In this document: positions 50,408-58,206 of the stretch, in pieces
Layout: each line of letters opens with the position of its first letter
Numbering within the stretch: position 1 is the stretch's first letter
From: Bacillota bacterium
Lineage (GTDB): Bacteria > Bacillota > Clostridia > Oscillospirales > Ruminococcaceae
Assembly: GCA_023396225.1 (NCBI GenBank)
Contig: JAEWWT010000010.1
Location: forward strand, 1-64,000
Length of the DNA stretch: 64,000 nucleotides
Direction of reading: 5' to 3'
Made by a program: the position numbers and the translations under genes
The notes under the pieces: generated by a model
What the model saw: only the letters and a program-made list of their open reading frames with translations
Database searches by the model: none
Told to the model about the DNA's origin: nothing

Positions 50408-52231
50408 TTGCAGGATTTCAAACATGATTTATGTTTTGGCTGTATGGAGCCTAAAACAGGTGAAACTGTCTGCCCTAACTGCGGTTATATACAGGATTCC
50501 CCGTATCTTCCATCATATATCATGCCTGGTACGATTCTTAATGACAGATATATTGTTGGCAAGCTCAAAAACTATAATGGTGAAAGCGCCAATTATATCG
50601 GTTATGACACTGTAACTGAAAACAAGGTAATGATTAAGGAATATATGCCTGATGCCCTATGTACAAGAGAAAAGGGCAGCAATATAATCAGCGTTAATCC
50701 TAATTATGTTGCACAGTATAAAACCTATATGTCGGAATTTGTTGAGCTGAATAAAACCTTGTCCAAGATGAGGACACTTAATCATATAATCCCTGCAGCA
50801 GATATGTTCGGGGATAATAATACAGGCTATGTAATTTTCAATTATTTTGACGGAATTACTTTAAGCCAATTTCTTAAACATAACGCAGGGGAAATATCAT
50901 GGGAAGAGGTCAAGGCAATGTTCCCGCCTATTTTCACTACTCTGTCCCTTGTACATAATGCCGGACTTACTCACAGAGGTATATCTCCTGATAATATTCT
51001 TATCAATGAAGAGGGAGAAATCAAGCTTACCGGTTTTTGTATCGGTGATGCAAGAACTGCAAATACAGAGCTTGCAAGCGAGCTGTATAATGGCTTTGCT
51101 GCTCCTGAACAATATAATTCTTCTAACTGGCAGGGCACATGGACAGATGTTTATGGTGTATCTGCATTGCTTTACAGAATGCTCACAGGTGTTGTTCCTG
51201 CAGATGCTATCTCAAGAATGACTAATGATACTCTTATTGAGCCTGCAAAGCTTAATCCGTCAATTCCAAGAAATGTTTCTAAGGTTATTATGAACGGTCT
51301 TGCTATGTCGGAGGAGCTGAGAATTCAGACTATAACAGAGTTTGTAACACAGCTTTTTGAACAGCCTGAATATAATTCAGTAAGATTATCTTCAAGCAGC
51401 ACACAGACTATAGCTATTCCTAAGCAGTACAGGGGAAGAGATACAGATGATGTTGTTGTTATAAAGCGTCCAAGCAGACATTTTGTATTTTTGCTTACAG
51501 CGGGTATATCACTTATTATAGGACTTGTATTTATTATATTGCTAATAGTTCTTGTTGACGATACAAGTACTGATGCAGATAGGAATGTTGAAATTACGCA
51601 GTTTAGTTCAGATGTTTCTGAAATAACTATAACTGCCGCTCCAGAGTCTAAAGTTTCTGAACAAAAAGCAGCCACAGCAAGTGATCCTTCTCAGTTGTTA
51701 ATTGCAAATGAAGGCAGTGCTTCAATGATTTATGTAATGACGGATATAGTTGGCAAACCTTTTGATTCTATTAAGAATTCAAGCACTTACAGCAGTCTTG
51801 TTTTTGTACCGAAATATGAATACAATGATTCTGTTGCAAAGGGACTGATTTTTGAGCAGTCTATAAAAAAAGATGATAGCTACAATGAGGGTGCTGAGAT
51901 TACTGTTAAGGTTAGTCTAGGTCCTAAACAGGTTAATATTCCTGAGTATATCAGCATAAATAAAAAAGATTATTTCACTATACTTGATAATCTCGGAATT
52001 AAATACGAAGAAAAGCAGTATGAAACAACTGATGTTCTTGAAGGCTATGTTGCTAAACTGAGCAAGGAGCCTGGTGAGAAGATTGATGTTGAGGCAGGAG
52101 AAACTCTTGTAGTTTACGTGGCTGTTTATCCTGCGGGATATGTTGAAACACATCCTCCTGTTACTGACCCTAAAACTGGTGATACTATATCAACAGCTGA
52201 ACCTGATATAGTTATTACTGCATATGATTAA
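50408..52231 (+). CDS. Membrane pseudokinase with zinc ribbon and PASTA domains
   Basis: The 607-residue protein has an N-terminal Cys4 zinc ribbon (CFGC...CPNC, residues 9-25), a serine/threonine kinase-like domain (about 45-320), a transmembrane helix (about 355-378) and two extracellular PASTA repeats (about 440-590). Lys77 of the VAIK-type motif is retained (MIKEY). The catalytic HRD is HRG (189-191), the DFG motif is GFC (209-211), and the Gly-rich loop is lost. It is thus likely catalytically dead. PASTA domains bind muropeptides in PrkC/Stk1-type kinases. TTG start after AGGAGG at 50392-50397. It is followed by a C39-like peptidase. Confidence 0.85.
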   Translation: MQDFKHDLCFGCMEPKTGETVCPNCGYIQDSPYLPSYIMPGTILNDRYIVGKLKNYNGESANYIGYDTVTENKVMIKEYMPDALCTREKGSNIISVNPNYVAQYKTYMSEFVELNKTLSKMRTLNHIIPAADMFGDNNTGYVIFNYFDGITLSQFLKHNAGEISWEEVKAMFPPIFTTLSLVHNAGLTHRGISPDNILINEEGEIKLTGFCIGDARTANTELASELYNGFAAPEQYNSSNWQGTWTDVYGVSALLYRMLTGVVPADAISRMTNDTLIEPAKLNPSIPRNVSKVIMNGLAMSEELRIQTITEFVTQLFEQPEYNSVRLSSSSTQTIAIPKQYRGRDTDDVVVIKRPSRHFVFLLTAGISLIIGLVFIILLIVLVDDTSTDADRNVEITQFSSDVSEITITAAPESKVSEQKAATASDPSQLLIANEGSASMIYVMTDIVGKPFDSIKNSSTYSSLVFVPKYEYNDSVAKGLIFEQSIKKDDSYNEGAEITVKVSLGPKQVNIPEYISINKKDYFTILDNLGIKYEEKQYETTDVLEGYVAKLSKEPGEKIDVEAGETLVVYVAVYPAGYVETHPPVTDPKTGDTISTAEPDIVITAYD

Positions 52232-52242
52232 TGATAGTTGAT

Positions 52243-52272
52243 AAGCTGTAAAGTACTACTTTACAGCTTTAT
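52243..52272 (+). terminator. Terminator between the pseudokinase and the C39-like peptidase genes
   Basis: AAGCTGTAAAGTA pairs with TACTTTACAGCTT (52243-52270), with a T-rich end. Read-through is possible because the next gene starts only 30 bases on. Confidence 0.6.
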
Positions 52273-52302
52273 TAATATATTTACAAAAAGGGATAAATTA
52301 CT

Positions 52303-53268
52303 ATGAAAAGTATTATTTTACGGCTTTTAATTGTTATTGGGCTTTTTGCATGTATTACTGCTGGTACATTTCTAATTTTAAAATACAAATCGGACAACAA
52401 AAGCAAACAGATAAATGCAACAGTAATAACCACTGCAACTACAGAAATTGCCGCTGTTACAATTGAACCAGAATTTTCATGGGATTCTGGTGAAGAAACA
52501 ACTAATGAAAGTGAATCTGAAACTACTGCACCTGAAACAGAGTTTGATGAGGACAGCACATCTCCGACAAAAGTAATAGTAACTGCAAGAGATCCGAAAG
52601 AATATGACAAAAATTCTGTTTATATATCAATGGAGAATATTCTTCAGAATCCTGAGCTTCCTGTCGGATGCGAAATAACATCGCTTACTATGATGCTGAG
52701 ATATCTTGGCTTCAATGCTGATAAAACTGATATGGCAAAGAACTATCTTCCGATAAGTGCATGGGGAAATGCTCAGTATAAGGACGGCGAACTGTACAAG
52801 GACAGCTTCTTTGATTATTTTATCGGCGATCCTTTCAGCAGAGGTTATGGCTGCTTTTCAAATGCTATTGAAAAAGCGGCTAATGACTACATTGCTGATA
52901 AAGGCGGAGGGTATACTGTTATAAATCTGTCAGGAAGTTCGCCAGATGTTCTGTATAATTATCTTGCAGATGGTGTTCCTGTTATATGTTGGGCAACTGA
53001 CGGAATGATTGAACCGGAGTATTATGAGAGCTGGTACGATAATGAAACAGGTAAAAAACTTGATTGGTACCTGAATGAGCATTGCTTTATTCTTGCGGGT
53101 TTTGATATGGAAAGAAATGTTGTCACGCTTAATGACCCAATTAAAGGTATCATAGATTACGATAAAACCAAATTTGAAAAACGGTACGTCCAAATGTACA
53201 GTCAGGCAATTGTTATTCTTAAAGATAATGATAATAAAAACAAAAATGCAATTATTATAGAGCGATAA
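52303..53268 (+). CDS. Membrane-anchored C39-like cysteine peptidase domain protein
   Basis: The 321-residue protein has an N-terminal membrane helix (residues 5-27) and a Thr/Glu-rich linker (about 35-100) in common with extracellular anchors. The peptidase-C39-2-like domain has Cys in VGCEITSLTMML, His in NEHCFILAGF and Asp in TLNDPIKG, the catalytic triad. Such proteins cleave leader peptides or peptidoglycan cross-links. ATG 52303 follows AAAAGGGA. It follows the pseudokinase gene, with which a shared cell-envelope role is plausible. Confidence 0.8.
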   Translation: MKSIILRLLIVIGLFACITAGTFLILKYKSDNKSKQINATVITTATTEIAAVTIEPEFSWDSGEETTNESESETTAPETEFDEDSTSPTKVIVTARDPKEYDKNSVYISMENILQNPELPVGCEITSLTMMLRYLGFNADKTDMAKNYLPISAWGNAQYKDGELYKDSFFDYFIGDPFSRGYGCFSNAIEKAANDYIADKGGGYTVINLSGSSPDVLYNYLADGVPVICWATDGMIEPEYYESWYDNETGKKLDWYLNEHCFILAGFDMERNVVTLNDPIKGIIDYDKTKFEKRYVQMYSQAIVILKDNDNKNKNAIIIER

Positions 53269-53363
53269 ATGCATAAATAAATAATTATTTTATTATAATC
53301 GTACAAATTACGGTATAAATGCAATTAAAGTTATGTAAACTTGCAAAAAATAAAATAAAGGTA

Positions 53364-53392
53364 TTGACAAATTTAATTTACGGTATTATAAT
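53364..53392 (+). promoter_or_regulatory. Promoter of the ammonium transporter gene
   Basis: TTGACA (53364-53369), a 17-base spacer and TATAAT (53387-53392), a near-consensus promoter. Confidence 0.8.
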
Positions 53393-53408
53393 ATAAACAT
53401 AAACAACG

Positions 53409-53463
53409 GCAAGGGCGCTGAGAAACGATGATGTTTCTTGGCGCCCTTGCTTGTTATTATATT
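53409..53463 (+). promoter_or_regulatory. Strong hairpin in the amt-glnB leader
   Basis: A GC-rich stem of about 18 pairs (53409-53426 with 53433-53450, two G-U pairs) encloses GATGAT, followed by TTGTTATTATATT. It lies just after the promoter and ends about 30 bases before the ribosome binding site GGGGGAG. It resembles a terminator and could act as an attenuator. Confidence 0.5.
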
Positions 53464-53493
53464 AATAATGATTTTGATTAAGGGGGAGTAGGA

Positions 53494-55230
53494 ATGGATA
53501 ACTCAATTTTAGAAGCAATCTCCGGTGAGGTATTCAGTGTTTGGTTTTTAATTGGCGCTGCATTAGTATTCTTTATGCAGGCAGGTTTTGCAATGGTTGA
53601 AACGGGTTTCACCAGAGCAAAAAATGCGGGTAATATCATCATGAAAAACCTTATGGACTTCTGTATCGGTACAGTAATGTTCATCTTAATAGGTTTTGGA
53701 CTCCTTTTGGGTGAAGATCTTTTCGGTCTTATCGGTAAGCCGGGTTTTGATATCTTTACAAATTATCAGAATTTCGACTGGTCTAATTTTGTTTTCAATC
53801 TCGTGTTCTGTGCAACAACTTCAACAATTGTTTCAGGAGCAATGGCTGAAAGAACAAAATTTCTTTCATATTGTGTTTATTCTGCGGTAATCAGTGCGCT
53901 TATTTATCCAATTGAAGCACACTGGATTTGGGGAGGCGGCTGGCTTTCACAGATGGGCTTCCACGATTTTGCAGGTTCATGTGCAATTCACATGGTGGGC
54001 GGTGTTTCTGCACTCATTGGTGCAAAGATTCTTGGACCTCGTATAGGCAAGTTTGTAACAGATAAGAAGACAGGTAAAGTTACTAAAGTTAATGCATTTC
54101 CGGGTCATTCACTCACGCTTGGTGCACTTGGCTGCTTTATTCTCTGGTTTGGCTGGTACGGATTTAATGGTGCGGCTGCAACATCTCTGCCGCAGCTCGG
54201 CTCCATTTTCCTTACAACAACAGTAGCTCCTGCGGTTGCAACTGTTACTTGTATGATTTTTACATGGATCAGATATGGAAAGCCTGACGTTTCAATGTGT
54301 CTTAACGCTTCGCTTGCAGGTCTTGTAGGTATAACAGCAGGCTGTGATGTTATGGACTGTTTTGGCTCAGTGATGGTCGGAATAGTATCAGGACTTCTGG
54401 TAGTATTCGGTGTATGGCTTCTTGACTATAAGCTTCATATAGATGACCCTGTCGGCGCAGTTGCAGTACATATGATGAACGGTATATGGGGAACACTTGC
54501 AGTAGGTCTTTTTGCAACTAAATCTGCTCCGGCAAGCACAGTAAACGGTCTTTTCTATGGCGGTGGCTTTGGACAGTTTGGCATTCAGTTGCTTGGTGTT
54601 GTATCAGTATGTTTCTGGACTGCTCTTGCAATCTCAATCACATTCCTTGTTATTAAGAAAACAATAGGTCTTCGTGCATCAGTTGAGGAAGAAACAAGAG
54701 GTCTTGATATCACAGAGCATGGACTTGAATCGTCATATGCAGATTTTATGCCTACTTCAATTTCAATTTTCAACGGTGAAAGCTACGAAGAAGAACAGAT
54801 ACCTGTTGCAGCAGCAGTTCCTGTTGATGTTGTCAGCAGACCTTCAATTGAAAGATCTGCAGATAAAAACAAATATACAAAGATCAGCATTATATGCAAG
54901 CAGAATAAATTTGAACAGCTTAAAATTGCTCTTGGTGAAATTGGTGTAACAGGAATTACAGTAACGCAGATTCTTGGCTGCGGAACACAGAATGGAGCGC
55001 ATGAAAAGTATCGTGGTGTTCCGGTTGAAGCAACTCTTCTGCCTAAAATCAAGGTTGAGGTTGTAGTTTGCAAGGTTCCTGTTGATACGGTAATCGAAGC
55101 ATCCAGAAAAGCACTCTATACAGGTCATATCGGTGACGGAAAAATCTTCATATATGATGTTGAAGATGTTGTCCGCGTAAGAACAGGAGAAAGAGGATAT
55201 GACGCTTTACAGGACGAAGAACAGCAGTAA
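53494..55230 (+). CDS. Ammonium transporter fused to a PII (GlnB-type) regulatory domain
   Basis: The 578-residue protein has an AmtB-type channel in its first 400 residues (about eleven helices; ETGFTRAKNAGNIIMKN, HWIWGGGWLS, GCFILWFGWYGFNG, and the twin-His motif AVHMMNGIWGTLA), a linker (about 400-465), and a C-terminal PII domain (about 468-575). Amt and GlnB are normally separate proteins; here the channel and its regulator are covalently joined, so gating by nitrogen status would be direct. The T-loop appears shortened or unusual (GCGTQNGAHEKYRG). Confidence 0.93.
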   Translation: MDNSILEAISGEVFSVWFLIGAALVFFMQAGFAMVETGFTRAKNAGNIIMKNLMDFCIGTVMFILIGFGLLLGEDLFGLIGKPGFDIFTNYQNFDWSNFVFNLVFCATTSTIVSGAMAERTKFLSYCVYSAVISALIYPIEAHWIWGGGWLSQMGFHDFAGSCAIHMVGGVSALIGAKILGPRIGKFVTDKKTGKVTKVNAFPGHSLTLGALGCFILWFGWYGFNGAAATSLPQLGSIFLTTTVAPAVATVTCMIFTWIRYGKPDVSMCLNASLAGLVGITAGCDVMDCFGSVMVGIVSGLLVVFGVWLLDYKLHIDDPVGAVAVHMMNGIWGTLAVGLFATKSAPASTVNGLFYGGGFGQFGIQLLGVVSVCFWTALAISITFLVIKKTIGLRASVEEETRGLDITEHGLESSYADFMPTSISIFNGESYEEEQIPVAAAVPVDVVSRPSIERSADKNKYTKISIICKQNKFEQLKIALGEIGVTGITVTQILGCGTQNGAHEKYRGVPVEATLLPKIKVEVVVCKVPVDTVIEASRKALYTGHIGDGKIFIYDVEDVVRVRTGERGYDALQDEEQQ

Positions 55231-55270
55231 TAAATAATTGCTGTATCTTATATACTCATAACTCCCTATA

Positions 55271-55319
55271 ACAAACAACTGTCTGATTCAACCCATCAGG
55301 CAGTTGTTTGCTTATTTTT
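55271..55319 (+). terminator. Terminator after the Amt-PII gene
   Basis: ACAAACAACTGTCTGAT pairs with ATCAGGCAGTTGTTTG around TCAACCC, then TTATTTTT. Confidence 0.88.
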
Positions 55320-55359
55320 ATATATTATTTTGTAAAATTATAGAATATTACTTTATTTA

Positions 55360-55388
55360 TTGACATTTAATGCTTGGTAGATTAAAAT
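55360..55388 (+). promoter_or_regulatory. Promoter of the lysozyme gene
   Basis: TTGACA (55360-55365), a 17-base spacer and TAAAAT (55383-55388). Confidence 0.7.
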
Positions 55389-55421
55389 AAATATATAAAA
55401 TATTTAAGGAGAATTTTTAAG

Positions 55422-56708
55422 GTGATGGGAAAATTTATAAAAAAAACAGTTGCATTTTTTGCGTCTGTATGCATTGCTGTTTCAGTATTGGGTTTGAATG
55501 CCTTTGCTATTGAGGATATCCCTATGGGTGACGGTGAATCTGTTGTTATTGAGAAAGAGAATACGGTTGATATTCCTGCAAAAGCAGTTAAACTTAATAA
55601 CAATCATGTTGAGTTACATAAGGGCGATAAATTCAAACTTACATATAAGCTGAAACCTAAGGATTCTGATGACATCGTAACATTCAAATCATATAACAAG
55701 AGTGTTGCTACTGTTGATGAAAATGGAGTTATCAAGGCTGTCGGATATGGTACTGCTAAAATAACAGCCAAAGCTACAAGCGGCAGAAAAATGAACTGTG
55801 TTGTAAAGGTATTGAAGGATTCTGCTGATATTGATAATTCAGGTATGGAAAACACAATGGATCTTATTGATGAAGCTGCAATCATAAAAATCAACACTAC
55901 TTTCCAGATTGAACCTCAGATACCAGCAGAAGCTGTTCCATCACTTGCATATAAATCAAATAATACATCTATTGCAACAGTAAATTCAACTGGTTTTGTC
56001 AAAGCTGTAGGCGTAGGTTCAACAACCATTACAGTTACAGCCGGAAAGAAACTGAAAGCTACTTTTTATATTACGGTTTATGATAAGATGATCAGCGGCA
56101 TTGATGTTTCAAAGTGGCAGGGCAATATTGACTGGAGTTCTGTAAGGGCTTCTGGTACAGGCTTTGCAATGATAAGAAGTTCATTCGGAAGTGAAGATGT
56201 TGATATTAAATTAAATGATAATGTAGCTGGTTGTCAACAGAATTCTGTTCCTTATGGTTTCTATCACTATACATATGCAAAGAATACTGCAGAAGCAAAG
56301 GCAGAAGCAGAATTCTTCCTTCAGACAATTCAGGGATATAGTCCTTCATATCCTGTTGTTCTTGATATTGAGGATAAGCTTTATAAGGGAATGTCCAAGA
56401 AGCAGATCACTGATATTATCTGTACATTCACAAGTATTTTAGAAGATAACGGATACTATGTTATGGTTTATAGCTATGCAAATTTCCTTACAGATAAAGT
56501 TGACCTGAATAGAATAAAGGGCACAGATATCTGGGTTGCAAGCTGGGGTAATGATGATAAGCTCAGAGAGTATTATAAAGGTACATTCGGAATGTGGCAG
56601 TACAGCTCAACAGGTAGTGTAAACGGAATAAACGGTGATGTAGACCTTAACTATGCATTCAAGGATTATGCGCATGTTATCCGCAAAAATGGCTTGAACA
56701 ACTACTAA
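55422..56708 (+). CDS. Secreted Big2-domain GH25 lysozyme
   Basis: The 428-residue protein has a signal peptide (residues 1-29), two bacterial Ig-like Big2 domains (about 45-125 and 150-215, with YKSNNTSIATVNSTGFVKAVGVG), and a GH25 muramidase (about 218-420): GIDVSKWQGNIDW, YGFYHYTYA, VVLDIED with the catalytic acid pair, and MWQYSSTGSVNGINGDVDLNY. It cleaves the peptidoglycan glycan strand, probably for cell-wall remodelling or as an autolysin. The start may be GTG 55422 or ATG 55425; AAGGAG at 55406-55411 fits either. Confidence 0.92.
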   Translation: MMGKFIKKTVAFFASVCIAVSVLGLNAFAIEDIPMGDGESVVIEKENTVDIPAKAVKLNNNHVELHKGDKFKLTYKLKPKDSDDIVTFKSYNKSVATVDENGVIKAVGYGTAKITAKATSGRKMNCVVKVLKDSADIDNSGMENTMDLIDEAAIIKINTTFQIEPQIPAEAVPSLAYKSNNTSIATVNSTGFVKAVGVGSTTITVTAGKKLKATFYITVYDKMISGIDVSKWQGNIDWSSVRASGTGFAMIRSSFGSEDVDIKLNDNVAGCQQNSVPYGFYHYTYAKNTAEAKAEAEFFLQTIQGYSPSYPVVLDIEDKLYKGMSKKQITDIICTFTSILEDNGYYVMVYSYANFLTDKVDLNRIKGTDIWVASWGNDDKLREYYKGTFGMWQYSSTGSVNGINGDVDLNYAFKDYAHVIRKNGLNNY

Positions 56709-56737
56709 AAAAGCTTTATGGCAATACATAATTAAAT

Positions 56738-56786
56738 AAAAACAAACCGCAAATGTTGGTATATCATTTGCGGTTTGTTTTTATTA
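56738..56786. terminator. Bidirectional terminator
   Basis: AAAACAAACCGCAAATG pairs with CATTTGCGGTTTGTTTT (56738-56782), between the convergent lysozyme and small-protein genes. Confidence 0.88.
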
Positions 56787-56800
56787 AAATGATTAATTCT

Positions 56801-57028
56801 CTATACTGCAATGAAATCAAGACGATTCTCGCCTAAAAAACTTACTGTCATTCTGTGATCTTTAAAAAAGCTTTCTATAATCTGGTATACTTCATCATCA
56901 ATTTTTCCGCCTGTTGTTTCAAGTGAAAATGACTGTCCTCCGCAGGCGTCATGCATATGAATCTTACAGCCAAAAGGTTCAATTTTGTTCTGTAAATCCA
57001 TCAGATTGCTGAAATTTATTACTGCCAT
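56801..57028 (-). CDS. Small RDAC-type protein
   Basis: The 75-residue protein has a conserved-looking HMHDACGGQSF core (residues 24-34) and a C-terminal beta-strand pattern. This resembles the RDAC small protein family known from Ruminococcus-like genomes; the name is from memory. The single Cys and adjacent His may bind a metal. AAAGGA precedes the ATG. The function is unknown. Confidence 0.6.
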   Translation of the reverse strand: MAVINFSNLMDLQNKIEPFGCKIHMHDACGGQSFSLETTGGKIDDEVYQIIESFFKDHRMTVSFLGENRLDFIAV

Positions 57029-57228
57029 AATTTTATCAATTCCTTTCTTGTTTTTGTTCTCAATTTAACTTTTATTATATTTTGCAATAAATAACGTTAA
57101 TAAACATTTTCTTCTGCCATAGTAAATTATTACAACAATTATATCTGGGATAATTCATCTCTGAATGAAAATAATATTTATATGACATTTATTCCATAAA
57201 ATTAAATTCAGAAAGGAAGAAAAAAGAT

Positions 57229-57558
57229 ATGCCAAGATTAGGCTGCAGTGTAGGAGAATGTGCATACAATGCAAGCGGTTACTGTGCGCTTGACAGCATT
57301 AATGTCTCCGGAGGAGGTTCTAAGGACACCACCTGCTGTTCAAGCTTTGTTACACAGAATAATGGAGCAATGAATAGTGTAGCTGGTGGATATCAAAATG
57401 CGTCAGCTTATGCAAATATTAGCTGTAAGGCACAGGATTGTGTTCATAATGAAAACTGCAAATGTAATGCAGATTCAATTGATATCTGCCATTGCGGATC
57501 ATCCTGCAATTGTGATTCAAGCAGAGATACAGAATGTGGAAGCTTCGATAAAAGGTAA
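57229..57558 (+). CDS. DUF1540 cysteine-rich protein, two repeats
   Basis: The 109-residue protein has two DUF1540-type repeats: first CSVGECAYNASGYCALDSINV followed by CC-x-FV (residues 6-40); second CKAQDCVHNENCKCNADSIDI (66-87), plus extra CHCGSSCNC clusters. Fifteen or more Cys residues point to metal binding. AGAAAGGAAG precedes the ATG. Such proteins are common in spore-forming Clostridia and remain uncharacterised. Confidence 0.85.
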   Translation: MPRLGCSVGECAYNASGYCALDSINVSGGGSKDTTCCSSFVTQNNGAMNSVAGGYQNASAYANISCKAQDCVHNENCKCNADSIDICHCGSSCNCDSSRDTECGSFDKR

Positions 57559-57560
57559 TA

Positions 57561-57640
57561 ACATGAAAATGCTTTTCAAGTTGCTGTTTGTTACTTTTTT
57601 ACAAAATCTAAACAAATAGTAAAATGGAATGAAGATTTTT
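57561..57640 (+). promoter_or_regulatory. Orphan copy 7 of the dispersed leader
   Basis: Degenerate: TGAAAA/TTTTCA (57564-57578) and GCTGTTTGTT (57583-57592) with AACAAATAGT (57611-57620), then a weak AAAATGGAATG ribosome-binding-like stretch. It is followed by only an 11-codon frame (57641-57676) and the terminator. There is no gene to serve, so it is a remnant or a mobile copy. Confidence 0.5.
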
Positions 57641-57648
57641 ATGATCAG

Positions 57649-57700
57649 AATCCGGGTTTGTTGCATTCATTTGTAATAGTCCCGGATTTGTTGTTTTATT
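57649..57700. terminator. Terminator between the DUF1540 and SCP2 genes
   Basis: AATCCGGG (57649-57656) pairs with CCCGGATT (57681-57688) over a 24-base loop, followed by TGTTGTTTTAT. It overlaps the end of the SCP2-like gene. Confidence 0.5.
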
Positions 57701-58022
57701 TATGTTTCAGCATTTTCTTGAGTTCAAGTGCCTTTGTGATATTGCCGTTAACTTTAAGCATTCCCAAAGTAAATGCAGTAATTGAATCAAGCTGTCCTGA
57801 TGCTAATTTCTTAAGTACATCGAAACTTGCAGTAAACTCCGCATCCCTGTCCTTATAGTCATATGGTTCAATATTGAGCTGACCATCCTTGACTTCTAGA
57901 TAAAACGTTCCTGCCCCTTCGCCAGTAATATTGAACTGAAACGCAAGCTTTCCGTTTATTTTGCTTATATCTGCTTTGGATAATAAATTTTTAGCCAGCT
58001 GAAATATTTCTTCAAAAGTCAT
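57696..58022 (-). CDS. SCP2 sterol-transfer fold protein
   Basis: The 108-residue protein has the SCP2 pattern: ISKINGKLAFQFNITGEGAGTFYLEVKDGQLNIEP, then DAEFTASFDVLKKLASGQLDSITAFTLGMLKVNGNITKALELKKML. It is predicted to form a lipid- or acyl-binding tunnel in the cytoplasm; the ligand is unknown. ATG 58022 is chosen since the in-frame ATG at 58034 lies in the ribosome binding region. Confidence 0.8.
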   Translation of the reverse strand: MTFEEIFQLAKNLLSKADISKINGKLAFQFNITGEGAGTFYLEVKDGQLNIEPYDYKDRDAEFTASFDVLKKLASGQLDSITAFTLGMLKVNGNITKALELKKMLKHK

Positions 58023-58139
58023 TATAATCCTCATTCCTGCAAGTATTTATTATTTTTATTATTATTATATAATAAATTACATGCTATTGCAATAAATAGG
58101 CTTATTTCTTTAATATTTACATATGATATATTTTAATTA

Positions 58140-58192
58140 TTGACATGAGGATTATAAAACTGATATAATTATACTATATTAGTATAATTATA
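58140..58192 (+). promoter_or_regulatory. copA promoter with overlapping palindromic operator
   Basis: TTGACA (58140-58145), an 18-base spacer, TATAAT (58164-58169). A perfect inverted repeat TATAATTATAC (58164-58174) / GTATAATTATA (58182-58192) begins at the -10 box. It is AT-rich and does not match the known CopY (TACA-N2-TGTA) or CsoR operators. Confidence 0.65.
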
Positions 58193-58206
58193 AGAAAGGG
58201 TTATGT

